Shown here piece by piece: positions 1 through 9,198 of a stretch of 64,000 bases of DNA. The notes beneath the pieces are model-generated. The model saw only the letters and a list, made by a program, of their open reading frames with translations. It was not told the origin of the DNA and did not search any database. A program made the position numbers and the translations under genes. Location of the stretch: NCBI RefSeq assembly GCF_016907085.1, contig NZ_JAFBBJ010000001.1, forward strand, positions 2,108,001 through 2,172,000. Direction: 5' to 3'. The first letter of the stretch is position 1; the number at the start of each line of letters is the position of its first letter. Source of the stretch: Clavibacter michiganensis (GTDB taxonomy: Bacteria > Actinomycetota > Actinomycetes > Actinomycetales > Microbacteriaceae).

Positions 1-370
1 CGAGGCCGGCGCGGAACGCCGCGTAGGCCGCGAGGCGCGCGGTGAGCAGCTCGGGCGCGAACGGCTTCACGAGGTAGGAGACCGCGCCGCCGCGGAGGGC
101 GCGGCGGACGGTGGCGGGATCGTCGGCTGCCGTGACGAGGATCACGTCGGGCTCGATGCGCCGCACCAGGTCCACGCCGCTGCCGTCAGGCAGGTACGCG
201 TCGAGGAGCACGAGGTCGGGGCGCGACGTGTCGAGCACGGCGAGCGCCGCGCGCACGCTGCCCGCGGTGCCGACGGCGCGGAACCCGGGCGCCTGCTCCA
301 CGATGCCCTCGTGCAGGCGGGCGATGCGGAAGTCGTCGTCGACGATGAGGACGGTGAGGTCGTCGGTCAT
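1..370 (-). CDS. Response regulator of citrate/C4-dicarboxylate two-component system (partial, N-terminal receiver domain)
   Basis: The gene starts with ATG at 370 and runs off the left edge, so only about 123 residues of the receiver domain are visible. The acidic pocket is seen as Asp11-Asp12-Asp13, the phosphoacceptor is Asp57 in LVLLDAYLPDGSG, and the conserved lysine is in YLVKPFAPE. The stop of the upstream kinase overlaps this start by 4 bases, so the pair is translationally coupled. Pairing with a CitA/DcuS-like kinase makes a CitB/DcuR-type regulator most likely (inference); the DNA-binding half lies outside the window. The probable target is the citrate permease transcribed away from the kinase. 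Confidence 0.9.
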   Translation of the reverse strand, partial: MTDDLTVLIVDDDFRIARLHEGIVEQAPGFRAVGTAGSVRAALAVLDTSRPDLVLLDAYLPDGSGVDLVRRIEPDVILVTAADDPATVRRALRGGAVSYLVKPFAPELLTARLAAYAAFRAGL

Positions 371-2193
371 GCGCGGGCTCCGTCGGGGTCGGGGGTGTCG
401 GTGCGGTCGGGGTCGTCGGTGGCGGCGGCGGGCGGATCCACTTCGGGCGGCTCGACCACGCCCGCGAGGCGCGCGCAGAACACGGCGCCGGAGTCGGCGT
501 CGGGCGGCGGGCCGCCGGGATCCGCGACCCACACGTCGCCGCCGTCGCGCCGGGCGATGTCGCGCACGAGCGGCAGGCCGAAGCCGAGGCCGTGCGCGGG
601 ATCCGCTCCCCCGCCCGCCGCGAGCGCCTCCGCGGCCCCGCCCACGTCGTCCGGCCGGCGATGGAACACGCGGCCGGCGTCGGACGCGGCGAGCCCGTCC
701 CCCGAGTCCGACACCGCGATGTGCAGGTCCGCGCCGTCGTCGAGCGCCTCCACCTCCACCCACCGGTCGGCGCGGGATCCGCGGACGGCGGCGTGCACCG
801 CGTTGTCGACGAGGTTGCCGAGCACGGTCGTGACCTCCTCGGGCCGCACCAGGAACCCGCGGACGAGCGTGCCGGGCCCGACCCGGAGCGCCACGCCGCG
901 CTCCTCCGCCTCCAGGGCCTTCGCGCCGAGGAACGCCTGGAGGTAGGGCTCGTCGACGAGCCCGGCGTCGACCGTCGGGAACGTGACGGGCCCCTGCTCG
1001 AGCACGCCCGCGAGGTAGCTGTCGGCCTCGTCGACGCGGCCGGTCGCGACGAGGCCGCGCACGACGTGGAGGCGGTTCGCGAACTCGTGCCGCTGGACGC
1101 GGAGCGCTGTGGACATCGCGGTGACGGCGGTGAGGCGGCGGCTCATGGCCTCGATGTCCGTCTCGTCGCGCAGCACCATCACCGTGCCGAGGTCGCGTCC
1201 GTCGCGGTCGACGCGGGCGACGTCGACGAAGAGCAGCCGGTCGTCGACGACCGCGCGCAGCGACGGGGATCCCGCGGCGGCCCCGGCCTGCGCCTCGGCC
1301 ACCGCGTCGCGCAGCACCGGCGCGACGTCGAGGTCCGCGAGCGTGCGGCCGACCGGATCCACCAGGCCGAGCAGCGCCGCGGCGCGCGGGTTGCAGACGG
1401 TGACGCGCCCGTCGGGACCGAGGCCGAGGACGCCCTCGCCGACGCCGGAGAGCACGGCCGCCTGGTCCTGCACGAGGCCCGCGAGCTCGGACGGCTGGAG
1501 GCCGAGGGTGAGGCGCGCGAGCCGCCGGCTCAGGATCCCGCTGGCCACCGCCCCGACGCCGAGCGCGAGCAGGGCGACGACCGCGATGGCCGCGACGTCG
1601 ACGCCGATGGAGTCCCGCACCGTGGCCGCCGCGAAGCCGACGCTGACCTCGCCGACGACGCGCGCGTCATCGCCGCCGGACGCGTCGCCGGGAGCACCCG
1701 CGTCCGCCAGCGCGCGCACCGGCACCTTCGCCCGCGCGGACTCCCCGAGCGTGCCGGTCGCCCACGTCACCTCCTCACGACCCGCGAGCGCGACCGTCGG
1801 ATCCGTGCTCACGCGCTCGCCGAGCTCGGCCGTGTCGGGGTGCGCGAGCCGCAGGCCGCGGTCGTCGGTGACCACGACGAAGAGCGCGCCGGTCCGCTCC
1901 CGCACCGCCTCGGCCGTCCGCTGCACCGGCCCGTCGGCGAGGTCGGCGGCGGAGGCGGTCGCGGGGTCCGCGGTCTCGGCCGTCACGGCGGCCCGGAGGG
2001 CGGGATCCTCGGCGGCCGTCCGCGCGATGGCGAGCGCCGTCGCCTGCGCCTCCTGGCGGTTCTCGGAGGAGCTCAGCAGGCCGTACGCGACGGTCGCGAT
2101 CCCCACCACCACGAGCACGACGAGCAGCTGGAGGACGAGCGTGCGGCGCGCGAAGTCGAGCCCCGTCCGCCGTCGCCCCGTCGCTCGATCCAC
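367..2193 (-). CDS. CitA/DcuS-family sensor histidine kinase
   Basis: Membrane histidine kinase for citrate or C4-dicarboxylates. After a basic N-terminus comes TM1 (LVLQLLVVLVVVGIATVAY), an extracytoplasmic sensor of about 130 residues, TM2 (AIAVVALLALGVGAVASGI), a PAS domain (GVLGLGPDGRVTVCNPRA), the phosphoacceptor box RHEFANRLH typical of this family, and a HATPase with N box (NLVDNAVHAA) and G boxes (DSGDGL, GLGFGLPLV). The GTG at 2193 was chosen because it leaves a short basic leader before TM1; an in-frame GTG at 2250 is an alternative, and neither has a clear ribosome-binding site. It lies divergent from the CitMHS transporter, the expected regulatory target. Substrate is inferred from that neighbour. 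Confidence 0.88.
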   Translation of the reverse strand: MDRATGRRRTGLDFARRTLVLQLLVVLVVVGIATVAYGLLSSSENRQEAQATALAIARTAAEDPALRAAVTAETADPATASAADLADGPVQRTAEAVRERTGALFVVVTDDRGLRLAHPDTAELGERVSTDPTVALAGREEVTWATGTLGESARAKVPVRALADAGAPGDASGGDDARVVGEVSVGFAAATVRDSIGVDVAAIAVVALLALGVGAVASGILSRRLARLTLGLQPSELAGLVQDQAAVLSGVGEGVLGLGPDGRVTVCNPRAAALLGLVDPVGRTLADLDVAPVLRDAVAEAQAGAAAGSPSLRAVVDDRLLFVDVARVDRDGRDLGTVMVLRDETDIEAMSRRLTAVTAMSTALRVQRHEFANRLHVVRGLVATGRVDEADSYLAGVLEQGPVTFPTVDAGLVDEPYLQAFLGAKALEAEERGVALRVGPGTLVRGFLVRPEEVTTVLGNLVDNAVHAAVRGSRADRWVEVEALDDGADLHIAVSDSGDGLAASDAGRVFHRRPDDVGGAAEALAAGGGADPAHGLGFGLPLVRDIARRDGGDVWVADPGGPPPDADSGAVFCARLAGVVEPPEVDPPAAATDDPDRTDTPDPDGARA

Positions 2194-2328
2194 CTGGTGA
2201 GCATAATGCGCAGAACGTCGTCTACGTGCACTATCGCGATGAAGCGGCACAAGCGCGACGGGACGCGGACGCCCACCTAGCGTGTGGTGTTCAGCCGGGC
2301 GTCCCGCCCACCGACGAAGGAGTCACGC

Positions 2329-3780
2329 GTGCTGGTATTCCTGGGCTTCGCCATGGTCCTCACCTTCATGGCGCTCATCATGACCAAGCGGCTGACGCCC
2401 ATGGTCGCCCTCATCCTCGTGCCGACGATCTTCGGGCTCTTCGCGGGCGCCGGCCTCGGCATCGGCGACATGGTCATCGAGGCGCTCGGCGACCTGGCCC
2501 CCACGGCCGCGCTGCTGATGTTCGCCATCATCTACTTCGGCATCATGATCGACGTCGGCCTGTTCGACCCGCTGGTGCGCCTCATCCTCCGCCTCGCGGG
2601 CGGCGACCCGGCGAAGATCGTGCTCGGCACGGCGATCCTCGCGGCCGCGGTCTCCCTCGACGGCGACGGATCCACGACCTTCATCGTCACCACGGCGGCC
2701 ATGCTGCCCATCTACCGCAAGCTCGGGATGAGCCCCGTGGTCCTCACCTGCACGGCCGGCCTCGCGAACGGCACGCTCAACATCGTCCCGTGGGGCGGCC
2801 CGACCGTCCGCGCGGCGGCGGCCCTCAAGGTCTCGCCGACCGACATCTTCGTGCCGATGATCCCGTCGCTCCTCGTCGGCATCGCGCTCGTGATGATCTT
2901 CGCCTGGACCATGGGCCTCCGCGAGCGCAGCCGCCTGGCAGCGCTCGGCGAGGCGCGCGCCGAGGGCGGCCTCGACGCCGCGGGCGGCAGCGGGTCCGGC
3001 TCCGGCGGGTCCACGGGCGGGTCGGGCTGGTGGCGCGCCGGTCGCGGCGCCCCCGCGACCCCGCGCGGCGGACTCATCACGATGGCCCCGGCCCTCGTCC
3101 GCGCCGAGACGGCCGCCGTCTCCACGCTCGGCACCACGATGCTCGACCCCGACCGCGAGACCCTGCGCCCGCGCATGATCTGGTTCAACCTCGGCCTCAC
3201 GATCGTGGTGCTGGCGCTGCTGATCATGGACCAGCTGCCCCTCGCCTACGTCTTCATGGTCGGCGCGGCCATCGCGCTCATCGCGAACTTCCGCGACCTC
3301 AAGCACCAGGGCGAGCGCATCGCGGCGCACGCGCCCAGCGTGGTCGGCGTCGTCTCGATGGTGCTCGCGGCGGGCGTCCTCATCGGCGTGCTCAACGGCA
3401 CCGGCATGGTCTCGGCGATGTCGGCCTGGCTCGTCACGATCATCCCGGACGCCCTCGGCCCCGGCCTCGCGGTCATCACGGGCGTGCTCAGCATCCCGAT
3501 GACCTTCTTCATGAGCAACGACGCCTTCTACTACGGCATGCTCCCGGTGCTCGCGGAGAGCGCCGCGAACTACGGCATCGACCCCGTCGAGATGGCGCGC
3601 GCGTCCATCACCGGGCAGCCGGTGCACCTGCAGAGCCCGCTCGTGCCGGCGATCCTGCTGCTCGTGTCACTCGCGGACGTGAACCTCGGCGACCACCACC
3701 GCAAGGTCCTGTGGCGCGCGGTGCTCGTGTCGCTGACGATGCTCGCCGTGGGCGTGCTCACGGCGGTGATCCCGATCTGA
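2329..3780 (+). CDS. CitMHS-family metal-citrate/H+ symporter
   Basis: A 483-residue polytopic permease of the CitMHS family (Bacillus CitM/CitH type), importing citrate complexed with a divalent cation. Typical stretches are the N-terminal LVFLGFAMVLTFMALIMTK, the mid-region SLDGDGSTTFIVTTAAML, and near the C-terminus FFMSNDAFYYGMLPVLAE and QPVHLQSPLVPAILL. A cytoplasmic Gly/Ser-rich linker interrupts the protein around residues 215-250. The GTG at 2329 is preferred over the in-frame GTG at 2284 because an AAGGAG box lies 6 bases upstream and translation then begins directly at the first membrane helix. It is divergent from the citrate-type two-component system, which probably induces it. 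Confidence 0.9.
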   Translation: MLVFLGFAMVLTFMALIMTKRLTPMVALILVPTIFGLFAGAGLGIGDMVIEALGDLAPTAALLMFAIIYFGIMIDVGLFDPLVRLILRLAGGDPAKIVLGTAILAAAVSLDGDGSTTFIVTTAAMLPIYRKLGMSPVVLTCTAGLANGTLNIVPWGGPTVRAAAALKVSPTDIFVPMIPSLLVGIALVMIFAWTMGLRERSRLAALGEARAEGGLDAAGGSGSGSGGSTGGSGWWRAGRGAPATPRGGLITMAPALVRAETAAVSTLGTTMLDPDRETLRPRMIWFNLGLTIVVLALLIMDQLPLAYVFMVGAAIALIANFRDLKHQGERIAAHAPSVVGVVSMVLAAGVLIGVLNGTGMVSAMSAWLVTIIPDALGPGLAVITGVLSIPMTFFMSNDAFYYGMLPVLAESAANYGIDPVEMARASITGQPVHLQSPLVPAILLLVSLADVNLGDHHRKVLWRAVLVSLTMLAVGVLTAVIPI

Positions 3781-3806
3781 TCGGGAGCGCTCCCCGAGGA
3801 GCGCGC

Positions 3807-3855
3807 GCACGCGGAGGCCGGGCGGCTCGGGGGAGCGCCCGGCCTCCGCGCGTGC
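3807..3855. terminator. Terminator hairpin between convergent genes
   Basis: GC-rich inverted repeat: left arm ending GGAGGCCGGGCG, ten-base loop, right arm CGCCCGGCCTCC. It sits between the convergent CitMHS and DUF2079 genes and could serve both. No U-tract is visible. Confidence 0.65.
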
Positions 3856-3885
3856 GGGGGGCGTGCGGCTGGCGCGCCCGTCCGG

Positions 3886-5370
3886 CTACTGGATCCGCCT
3901 GGCCACCTGATACCCGGCGTCGGCGTAGACGATCTCGTAGGTCGTGCCCGCCTGCGTCGCCTCGCCGTACTGGTCCGCGTTGAGCGCGCCCTGGCCGAGG
4001 CCGCCGCCGAGGGTGTCGATCACGACGTACTGCGGCGCCGGGTTGCCCGGGTTGCCGAGCCAGAAGACCTCGTGGTCGTCGACGAGGTACGACATGAGGC
4101 CGATGTCGCTGAGGACGCTCGCGCCCGCCGGCACCTGGTCGAGCGCGGCCTGCGCCTGCGCGGCCCGCGGTGAGGGCTGCCAGATTGCCGGCTTCGTCAA
4201 CTCCGCCATGGGCGAGCGGAAGAAGAGGGCGACCGCGGCGATCGCGAGCACCGGCACGGTCGCGCGCGACGCCATGGCGAGCCAGTGCTGCCGGCCCCGG
4301 CGCGCGCGCACGACGCCGTCGATCGCGGCGGCGAACACGATCGGCATGAGCACCGCGTCGTAGTGGTAGCCGGGCGCCCAGTACGCCTCGGTGGGCGAGA
4401 GGAAGCGCCAGGCGAGCGTCGGCACCACGAGGAGGAGCAGCGGCGAGCGCAGCGCGATGAGCGCGCCCGCGAGGATCAGGAAGGCGACCGTCTCGAGCTT
4501 CGGCGCGACGAACAGCCCCGCGATGGTGCCGAAGGGATCCGCGAGCGCGCTGCCCGCGTCGAGCTTCGACGCGTAGTCCCAGCGGGCCTCCCGGTTGAAG
4601 GCGGGCAGGATCACGGTGGTCGCGAGCACGAACCACGCGACGCCCCAGCCGGCGAGCGCGACGCCGATGCGGCGGTCCATCGTGAGGGCGATGATCGCGC
4701 CGAGCACCGCGACCGTGAGGCCGAGGTCCTCCTTCACGAACACGAGCGGCACGGCCCACGCCGCGGCGGCGAGCGCGCGGCGGGCGATCACGGCGTCGAG
4801 CGCGAAGGCCAGCAGCGGCAGGGCGAACGCGATCTCGTGGAACTGGAACGCGACCGCGCCCTGGATCCCCCAGCTGAGCCCGTACGCGGCGGCGACGACG
4901 ATCGCGCCCCACCGCCCGACGACGCGGCCGGCCAGGCGGCCGACGCCGATGACCGAGGTCCCGATGAGGACGGCCTGCACCACGAGCAGCGCGAACGCGT
5001 GCGGCCAGACGGCGTAGACCGGGCCGAGCAGCACGAGGATCGGGTGGAAGTGGTCGCCCATGAGGTTGAAGCCGTCGCCCTTGATGGAGACGAGCGGCGC
5101 CTGGAGGCGCGAGTAGTCCTGCGCGAGCTGCGTGAAGATGCCGAGGTCCCACGACTTCACGGTGAAGCGGCGCCACTCGAGCGCCGAGTAGAGCACGTAG
5201 ACGGCGGTGACGAGCGCGGCGACGACGATGACGCCGACCGTGCCGGGCACGCGGGATCCGGTGATCGGCGCGGGGAGGGCGCCCGCGGGATCCGGCTCGG
5301 TGGATCCGGCATCGGCGGATCCGGCATCGGCGGCGTGGCGGCGGTGGGCCGAGTCGTTCGTGCGGGTCAC
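3886..5370 (-). CDS. DUF2079 family polytopic membrane protein
   Basis: A 494-residue protein with a disordered N-terminal tail of about 40 residues containing a tandem DAGSADAGS-type repeat, then about ten membrane helices. The segment following TM1 (KSWDLGIFTQLAQDYS, then GDHFHPIL) is characteristic of DUF2079, a family distantly related to GT-C glycosyltransferases; the acidic and His residues in these loops resemble a GT-C active site (family knowledge). The C-terminal soluble domain includes SDIGLMSYLVDDHEVFWL. Its substrate is unknown. It stands alone, ending against a shared terminator with the citrate permease. Confidence 0.85.
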   Translation of the reverse strand: MTRTNDSAHRRHAADAGSADAGSTEPDPAGALPAPITGSRVPGTVGVIVVAALVTAVYVLYSALEWRRFTVKSWDLGIFTQLAQDYSRLQAPLVSIKGDGFNLMGDHFHPILVLLGPVYAVWPHAFALLVVQAVLIGTSVIGVGRLAGRVVGRWGAIVVAAAYGLSWGIQGAVAFQFHEIAFALPLLAFALDAVIARRALAAAAWAVPLVFVKEDLGLTVAVLGAIIALTMDRRIGVALAGWGVAWFVLATTVILPAFNREARWDYASKLDAGSALADPFGTIAGLFVAPKLETVAFLILAGALIALRSPLLLLVVPTLAWRFLSPTEAYWAPGYHYDAVLMPIVFAAAIDGVVRARRGRQHWLAMASRATVPVLAIAAVALFFRSPMAELTKPAIWQPSPRAAQAQAALDQVPAGASVLSDIGLMSYLVDDHEVFWLGNPGNPAPQYVVIDTLGGGLGQGALNADQYGEATQAGTTYEIVYADAGYQVARRIQ

Positions 5371-5477
5371 CGCATCAGGGTCTCACGCGCGGCCGGGATC
5401 GCGGCGGCGGGGTCCCCGGGATCATCCGCTCAGGGCCGGCCGCATCCCGGGCCGGACCCGGGCCTGTGCGGGTCGGC

Positions 5478-5909
5478 TCAGCGGCGCGAGCCGCCGGCAC
5501 CCTCCTGGCGCTCGCGCTCGGCGGCCATGGCGGCGCGGCCGGCGTCGCGGTTCTTCACGCGGATCTGCTCCTCGCGCACCTCGGCCTGCGTCGCGCGCTC
5601 CTGCACGAGCCACTGCGGCGGGGCCTGCAGCAGCTCCTTGATCTGGGCGGTGGTGAGCGCCTCGTCGACGCCGCCGCGGGCGAGGCCGGCGATGGAGACG
5701 CCGAGCTTGCCGGCGATGACCTGGCGCGGGTGCGGGCCGTCGCGCAGCAGGGTGGCGAGCCACTCCGGCGGGTTCTCGTGCATCTCGGCGAGCTCCGCGC
5801 GGGACGGGGTCGACTCCTGGAACTCCACGGGGGTCGCCGGGAGGTGCACGCCCAGCTTCTTCGCCGCGGTCGCGGCCTTCATCGTCTGGCTGGATCCGGG
5901 GCTCGTCAT
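5478..5909 (-). CDS. DUF5997 family protein
   Basis: A 143-residue soluble protein. The ATG at 5909 gives MTSPGSSQTMKAATAAKKLG; a longer reading upstream is GC-driven overlap with the divergent LysR gene. Recognisable features are the LGVHLPATPVEFQES segment, the ENPPEWLATLLRDGPHPR motif, a short HTH-like stretch (VIAGKLGVSIAGLARGG), and the echo of the first motif in QAPPQWLVQERA; the C-terminus is charged and helical. Function is unknown. It is divergent from a LysR-type gene 103 bases away, an arrangement I recall as common for DUF5997 in actinobacteria. Confidence 0.8.
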   Translation of the reverse strand: MTSPGSSQTMKAATAAKKLGVHLPATPVEFQESTPSRAELAEMHENPPEWLATLLRDGPHPRQVIAGKLGVSIAGLARGGVDEALTTAQIKELLQAPPQWLVQERATQAEVREEQIRVKNRDAGRAAMAAERERQEGAGGSRR

Positions 5910-6012
5910 GCCCCCAGGGTACCGTCGGGGCCCCGGGCGCCCTGCACTAGCCTGGATCCGACCCGCCGCCGCTCCGCGTGCCACCACCGTGCGGGCCATC
6001 GAGGGGACTCCC

Positions 6013-7029
6013 GTGGACGCCGATCCGACCGCCCTCCGGCACTTCGCCGCCGTCGCCGACGAGCTGCACTTCGCCCGCGCCGCGAAGGCCCTCAACGTCT
6101 CGCGCATCGCCGTGAGCCGCTCGATCCTCGACCTCGAGGCGCTCTGGGGCGTCGAGCTGTTCGTGCGCGACGACGGCCCCACGCGGCTCAGCCCCGCGGG
6201 CGAGGACCGGCTCGTCGAGGCCCGCGCCGCGATCGCCGCGGACGACGCGCGCCTGGCCGAGGAGGCAGCAGCGCCGCCGCGCGGTCTCGTCGTCGCGATC
6301 GTGCCGGGCGTCACCGTCGCGAAGTGGACCCGCGCCTGGGACGAGCGCGTCGCCGACGTGCCGCTGCGGGTCGTGCCGCTCGCGGAGCCGGACGCAGCTC
6401 CCGCCCTGGTCGACGGATCCGCGGACGTCGCGTTCCTCCGCCTCCCCGTCGACGGGCGCGGCCTCACGATCGTGCCGCTCTACGGCGAGGTGCAGGTCGC
6501 GATCCTGCCGAAGGAGCACGCGCACGCCGACGCCGACGCCGTCGCGATCGCCGACCTGGCGGACGACCTGCTCCTGCAGCCGGCCGAGCGGGTGCCGGGC
6601 TGGCCCGGGCGCACCGCGGGCGCGGATCCCGTCCCGATGCCCGACGACGTCGCCGCGGCCGTCGAGCTGGTCGCCGCGGGAGTCGGCTTCGTCGTCGTGC
6701 CGCACGCGCTCGGCCGGCTGCACGCGCGCAAGGACGTCGTCGCGGTGCCGGTGCACGACCTGCCGGAGACGCGGATCGCCGTGGCCTGGCGCGAGGGCGA
6801 CGCCTCCCCCGACATCGAGGAGCTCGTGGGCATCGTCCGCGGGCGCACGGCCGCGAGCTCGCGCTCCTCCCGCGACGACGACGAGCGCGACCGCCGGAAG
6901 CCGACCGCCGCGCAGAAGACCGCGCGCAAGGCCGCGGGCAAGCCGGGCGCCGCGGGCGCGAAGAAGCCGACCGCGAAGGGCGGCGGCAAGCGCACTCCCC
7001 CGCCGCGCGGGCAGCGGCGCGGGCGCTAG
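6013..7029 (+). CDS. LysR-family transcriptional regulator with Lys/Arg-rich C-terminal tail
   Basis: A 338-residue regulator beginning at GTG 6013 behind a GAGGGG box. The N-terminal winged HTH is clear (LRHFAAVADELHFARAAKAL, then VSRSILDLEALWGVELFVR), followed by a LysR substrate-binding domain from about residue 90 to 275. The remaining 62 residues are an unusual low-complexity tail rich in Lys, Ala and Arg (for example QKTARKAAGKPG, KKPTAKGGGK), resembling histone-H1-like tails of actinobacterial DNA-binding proteins. The tail is not a normal LTTR feature and may add non-specific DNA or RNA binding (inference). It is divergent from the DUF5997 gene, its likely target. Confidence 0.88.
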   Translation: MDADPTALRHFAAVADELHFARAAKALNVSRIAVSRSILDLEALWGVELFVRDDGPTRLSPAGEDRLVEARAAIAADDARLAEEAAAPPRGLVVAIVPGVTVAKWTRAWDERVADVPLRVVPLAEPDAAPALVDGSADVAFLRLPVDGRGLTIVPLYGEVQVAILPKEHAHADADAVAIADLADDLLLQPAERVPGWPGRTAGADPVPMPDDVAAAVELVAAGVGFVVVPHALGRLHARKDVVAVPVHDLPETRIAVAWREGDASPDIEELVGIVRGRTAASSRSSRDDDERDRRKPTAAQKTARKAAGKPGAAGAKKPTAKGGGKRTPPPRGQRRGR

Positions 7030-7074
7030 GGACGCGAGCGGGCGGATCCGCCGGGCCCGGTCACGCGGGACGGG

Positions 7075-7806
7075 TCAGGCCGTGCCGCGCCCCGCCTGCA
7101 GGTCGGCGATCACGCGACCCACGTGCTCGCCCCAGCGGTGGTACATGGACGCGTAGCGGAACTCGCCGCCCTCGAAGTCGACGGGACCCGCGTCCGGCAG
7201 CTTGACCGACGCGACCTGCGGGAAGCGCGCGCAGACCTCGGCCTTGCGCTGCGAGAGGTACATCGCGTGATCGCGGAAGAGGCCCCGCACGAAGCCGCCC
7301 GCCTGCACGTACTGCGACACCTGCGGCACGTCCGAGACGAGCACGATCGAGTTGTCGGCGGTCTGCTCCACGAGGTGGTCGAGCAGGTCCTCGAGCCGGT
7401 GGACCCACGGGGTGATGCGCGCGAGCTCGAGCGCGTCGGCGACACCGGGCATCACGAGCACGACGTCGTAGCGGTGCAGCTCGGTGATCTGCCGCACGGC
7501 CTCCTGCGTGGCGGTGAGGTGCTGGTCGGCGAGCGGGACGGTGCGCCACTCGACGCCGCGACCGGTGATCGCGGCGAGCGCCTGCGCCGACTGCGCCGCG
7601 ACGCCCTCCGCGTGGGTGCCGAGGCCCACGCCGGATCCGCCGATGCCGCCGAGCGCGAGGACGCGATCGGGATCCGGCCCCGGCACCACGCCGACGGGCG
7701 CGTCCGTGGGCACGGCCGCGGTCAGCGGGGTCGGGATGCCGCCGCGCAGGCCGGCCGCTACGAAGGGGCGCACCGTCTGGTGGAGGAGGCGGATCGGCGG
7801 TGACAT
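7075..7806 (-). CDS. SGNH/GDSL-like hydrolase-fold protein
   Basis: A 243-residue protein. The ATG at 7806 was chosen over upstream in-frame codons because the preceding 49 codons show no conserved character. The order of motifs suggests an SGNH-hydrolase fold: an N-terminal VLALGGIGGSGVGLGTHAEG block, a central YDVVLVMPGVADALE resembling the GxND block, and a C-terminal YASMYHRWGEHVG containing His. The canonical GDS serine and Asn are not clearly preserved, so catalysis is uncertain. Mycobacterial relatives of this shape acylate glucosylglycerate, but I cannot assign that here. It is flanked by the LysR gene and a divergent small protein. Confidence 0.6.
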   Translation of the reverse strand: MSPPIRLLHQTVRPFVAAGLRGGIPTPLTAAVPTDAPVGVVPGPDPDRVLALGGIGGSGVGLGTHAEGVAAQSAQALAAITGRGVEWRTVPLADQHLTATQEAVRQITELHRYDVVLVMPGVADALELARITPWVHRLEDLLDHLVEQTADNSIVLVSDVPQVSQYVQAGGFVRGLFRDHAMYLSQRKAEVCARFPQVASVKLPDAGPVDFEGGEFRYASMYHRWGEHVGRVIADLQAGRGTA

Positions 7807-7955
7807 GGGCTCCAGGGGTTCGCGGGGCGTCCGTCCGTCATGCGCAGAACGTGCGCTGACCATGCGCCGACCACCCCCGTGTCGGACGCACAGCCTATCG
7901 TCGTCCACGAGCGCGGCCGGGTGCTCGCGCCCCCGTCCCACCATCAGGAGCACCG

Positions 7956-8276
7956 ATGATCCGCGAGCCCGAGCCCCTCGTCCACCACCCGCATGCCCGC
8001 TTCCACCAGGGCGCCTGGCGCGTGCAGGTCGCGTCGCAGCCCGTCCTCGGCTACGTCGTGCCCACCGTGCGCGCGGCCGGCGCGGATCCCGTCTTCGACG
8101 TCTACGCCGACGCGGTCGACGACTCCGGCCGCCGGGTGTGGGTGTCCACCGCGGTCACGCTAGAGGCCGCCGTCGCGTGGATGCGCGAGCACGACATGGA
8201 GCTGCTCTCCTTCGCGGGCGAGCACGCGCGTCGCCGCCGCGAGCTCGCCACGGGCATGATGCCGACCCACTACTGA
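7956..8276 (+). CDS. Hypothetical protein, 106 aa
   Basis: Starts at ATG 7956 with a CAGGAG box 5 bases upstream. It is soluble, with HQGAWRVQVASQPVLGYVVP near the start and a C-terminal amphipathic region ending in an Arg-rich stretch (GEHARRRRELATG). No catalytic motif or membrane helix is seen and I do not recognise the family. It is divergent from the SGNH-like gene (150 bases) and converges on crtEb, so it is probably monocistronic. Confidence 0.65.
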   Translation: MIREPEPLVHHPHARFHQGAWRVQVASQPVLGYVVPTVRAAGADPVFDVYADAVDDSGRRVWVSTAVTLEAAVAWMREHDMELLSFAGEHARRRRELATGMMPTHY

Positions 8277-8301
8277 GCGGGGCGGGGCGCCGCAGTCGGC
8301 G

Positions 8302-9198
8302 TCAGGGGTTCGTGAGCCAGTACGCGATGAGGAGCATCGTCACCACGAAGCCGGACAGGAAGTTGAGGCCGAGGAAGCGGCGCCAGCCGCGGTTGGCGGC
8401 TCCTGCGTCCTCGTCGCGGATCGACCAGAATGGCGCGGTGCTGAGGATGTACGGGATCACGAGCACGGCCGCGATGATCCCCGGGAAACCCGTGACGAGC
8501 ATCGCGACCCCGGCCGCGGCGTACGCGAGCACGGCGATCCGCACGGTCACGGCACCGCCGAGCACGGTCGCGATGGAGGAGATGCCGCCCTCGCGGTCGG
8601 CCACGATGTCCTGCACGGCGCCGAACGCGTGCGACGCGACCCCCCACAGGAAGAACGCCGCGAGGATCGCCCACAGCGCGGGCGTGAACGCGCCGCCCGC
8701 GAGCACGATCCCGTAGACGGCAGGCGAGGTGAAGTGCGTGCTCGAGGTGAGCGAGTCGAGCACCGGCCGCTCCTTGAAGCGGAGCCCCTTGAGCGAGTAC
8801 GCGACCACGGCGAAGACGCTCACGGCGAGCACGACGATGCTCGCCGCGGATCCCACGGCCACGAGGTAGACGAGGAACGGCACGTTCGTGACGAGCACCG
8901 CGATGAGCACCGGCCGGTGCATGGCGCGCGCCAGCACCGCGCCCTCCACGCCGCCCTTGCGCGGGTTCCGCATGTCGGACTCGTAGTCGAAGACGTCGTT
9001 GATCCCGTACATCGCGAGGTTGTACGGGATGAGGAAGTAGATCGTGCCGAGGACGGCCGTGAGGTCGAGCTCGCGCGTCACCGTGAGGTACGCGGCCGCG
9101 AACGGGAACGCCGTGTTCACCCAGGAGAGCGGGCGGGACGACAGCGCGATGGTGCGCAGCATCTCCGCGACACCCGGCCGCGCCCGCACGTCACTCAT
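8302..9198 (-). CDS. crtEb: Lycopene elongase (UbiA-type prenyltransferase, CrtEb)
   Basis: A 298-residue integral membrane prenyltransferase with about eight helices. The first Asp-rich motif is NDVFDYESD (UbiA NDxxDxxxD), the second is QDIVADREGG. Together with LNFLSGFVVTMLL and its position as last gene of the crt operon this identifies the lycopene elongase that adds two C5 units to lycopene, as in flavuxanthin formation in Corynebacterium. The start overlaps the end of crtYf by 8 bases, so translation is coupled. In Clavibacter the expected end product is a bicyclic C50 pigment of the C.p.450 type (inference from the cyclase pair present). Confidence 0.92.
   Translation of the reverse strand: MSDVRARPGVAEMLRTIALSSRPLSWVNTAFPFAAAYLTVTRELDLTAVLGTIYFLIPYNLAMYGINDVFDYESDMRNPRKGGVEGAVLARAMHRPVLIAVLVTNVPFLVYLVAVGSAASIVVLAVSVFAVVAYSLKGLRFKERPVLDSLTSSTHFTSPAVYGIVLAGGAFTPALWAILAAFFLWGVASHAFGAVQDIVADREGGISSIATVLGGAVTVRIAVLAYAAAGVAMLVTGFPGIIAAVLVIPYILSTAPFWSIRDEDAGAANRGWRRFLGLNFLSGFVVTMLLIAYWLTNP

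Noticed and set aside
592..2280. Long open frames antisense to the sensor kinase, and similar ones opposite many genes (for example 2323-3627, 10047-12671, 53874-54373)
   Set aside because: They follow from very high GC, have Arg/Gly/Pro-rich or His/Asp-rich low-complexity translations, no ribosome-binding sites, and conflict with genes carrying clear motifs.
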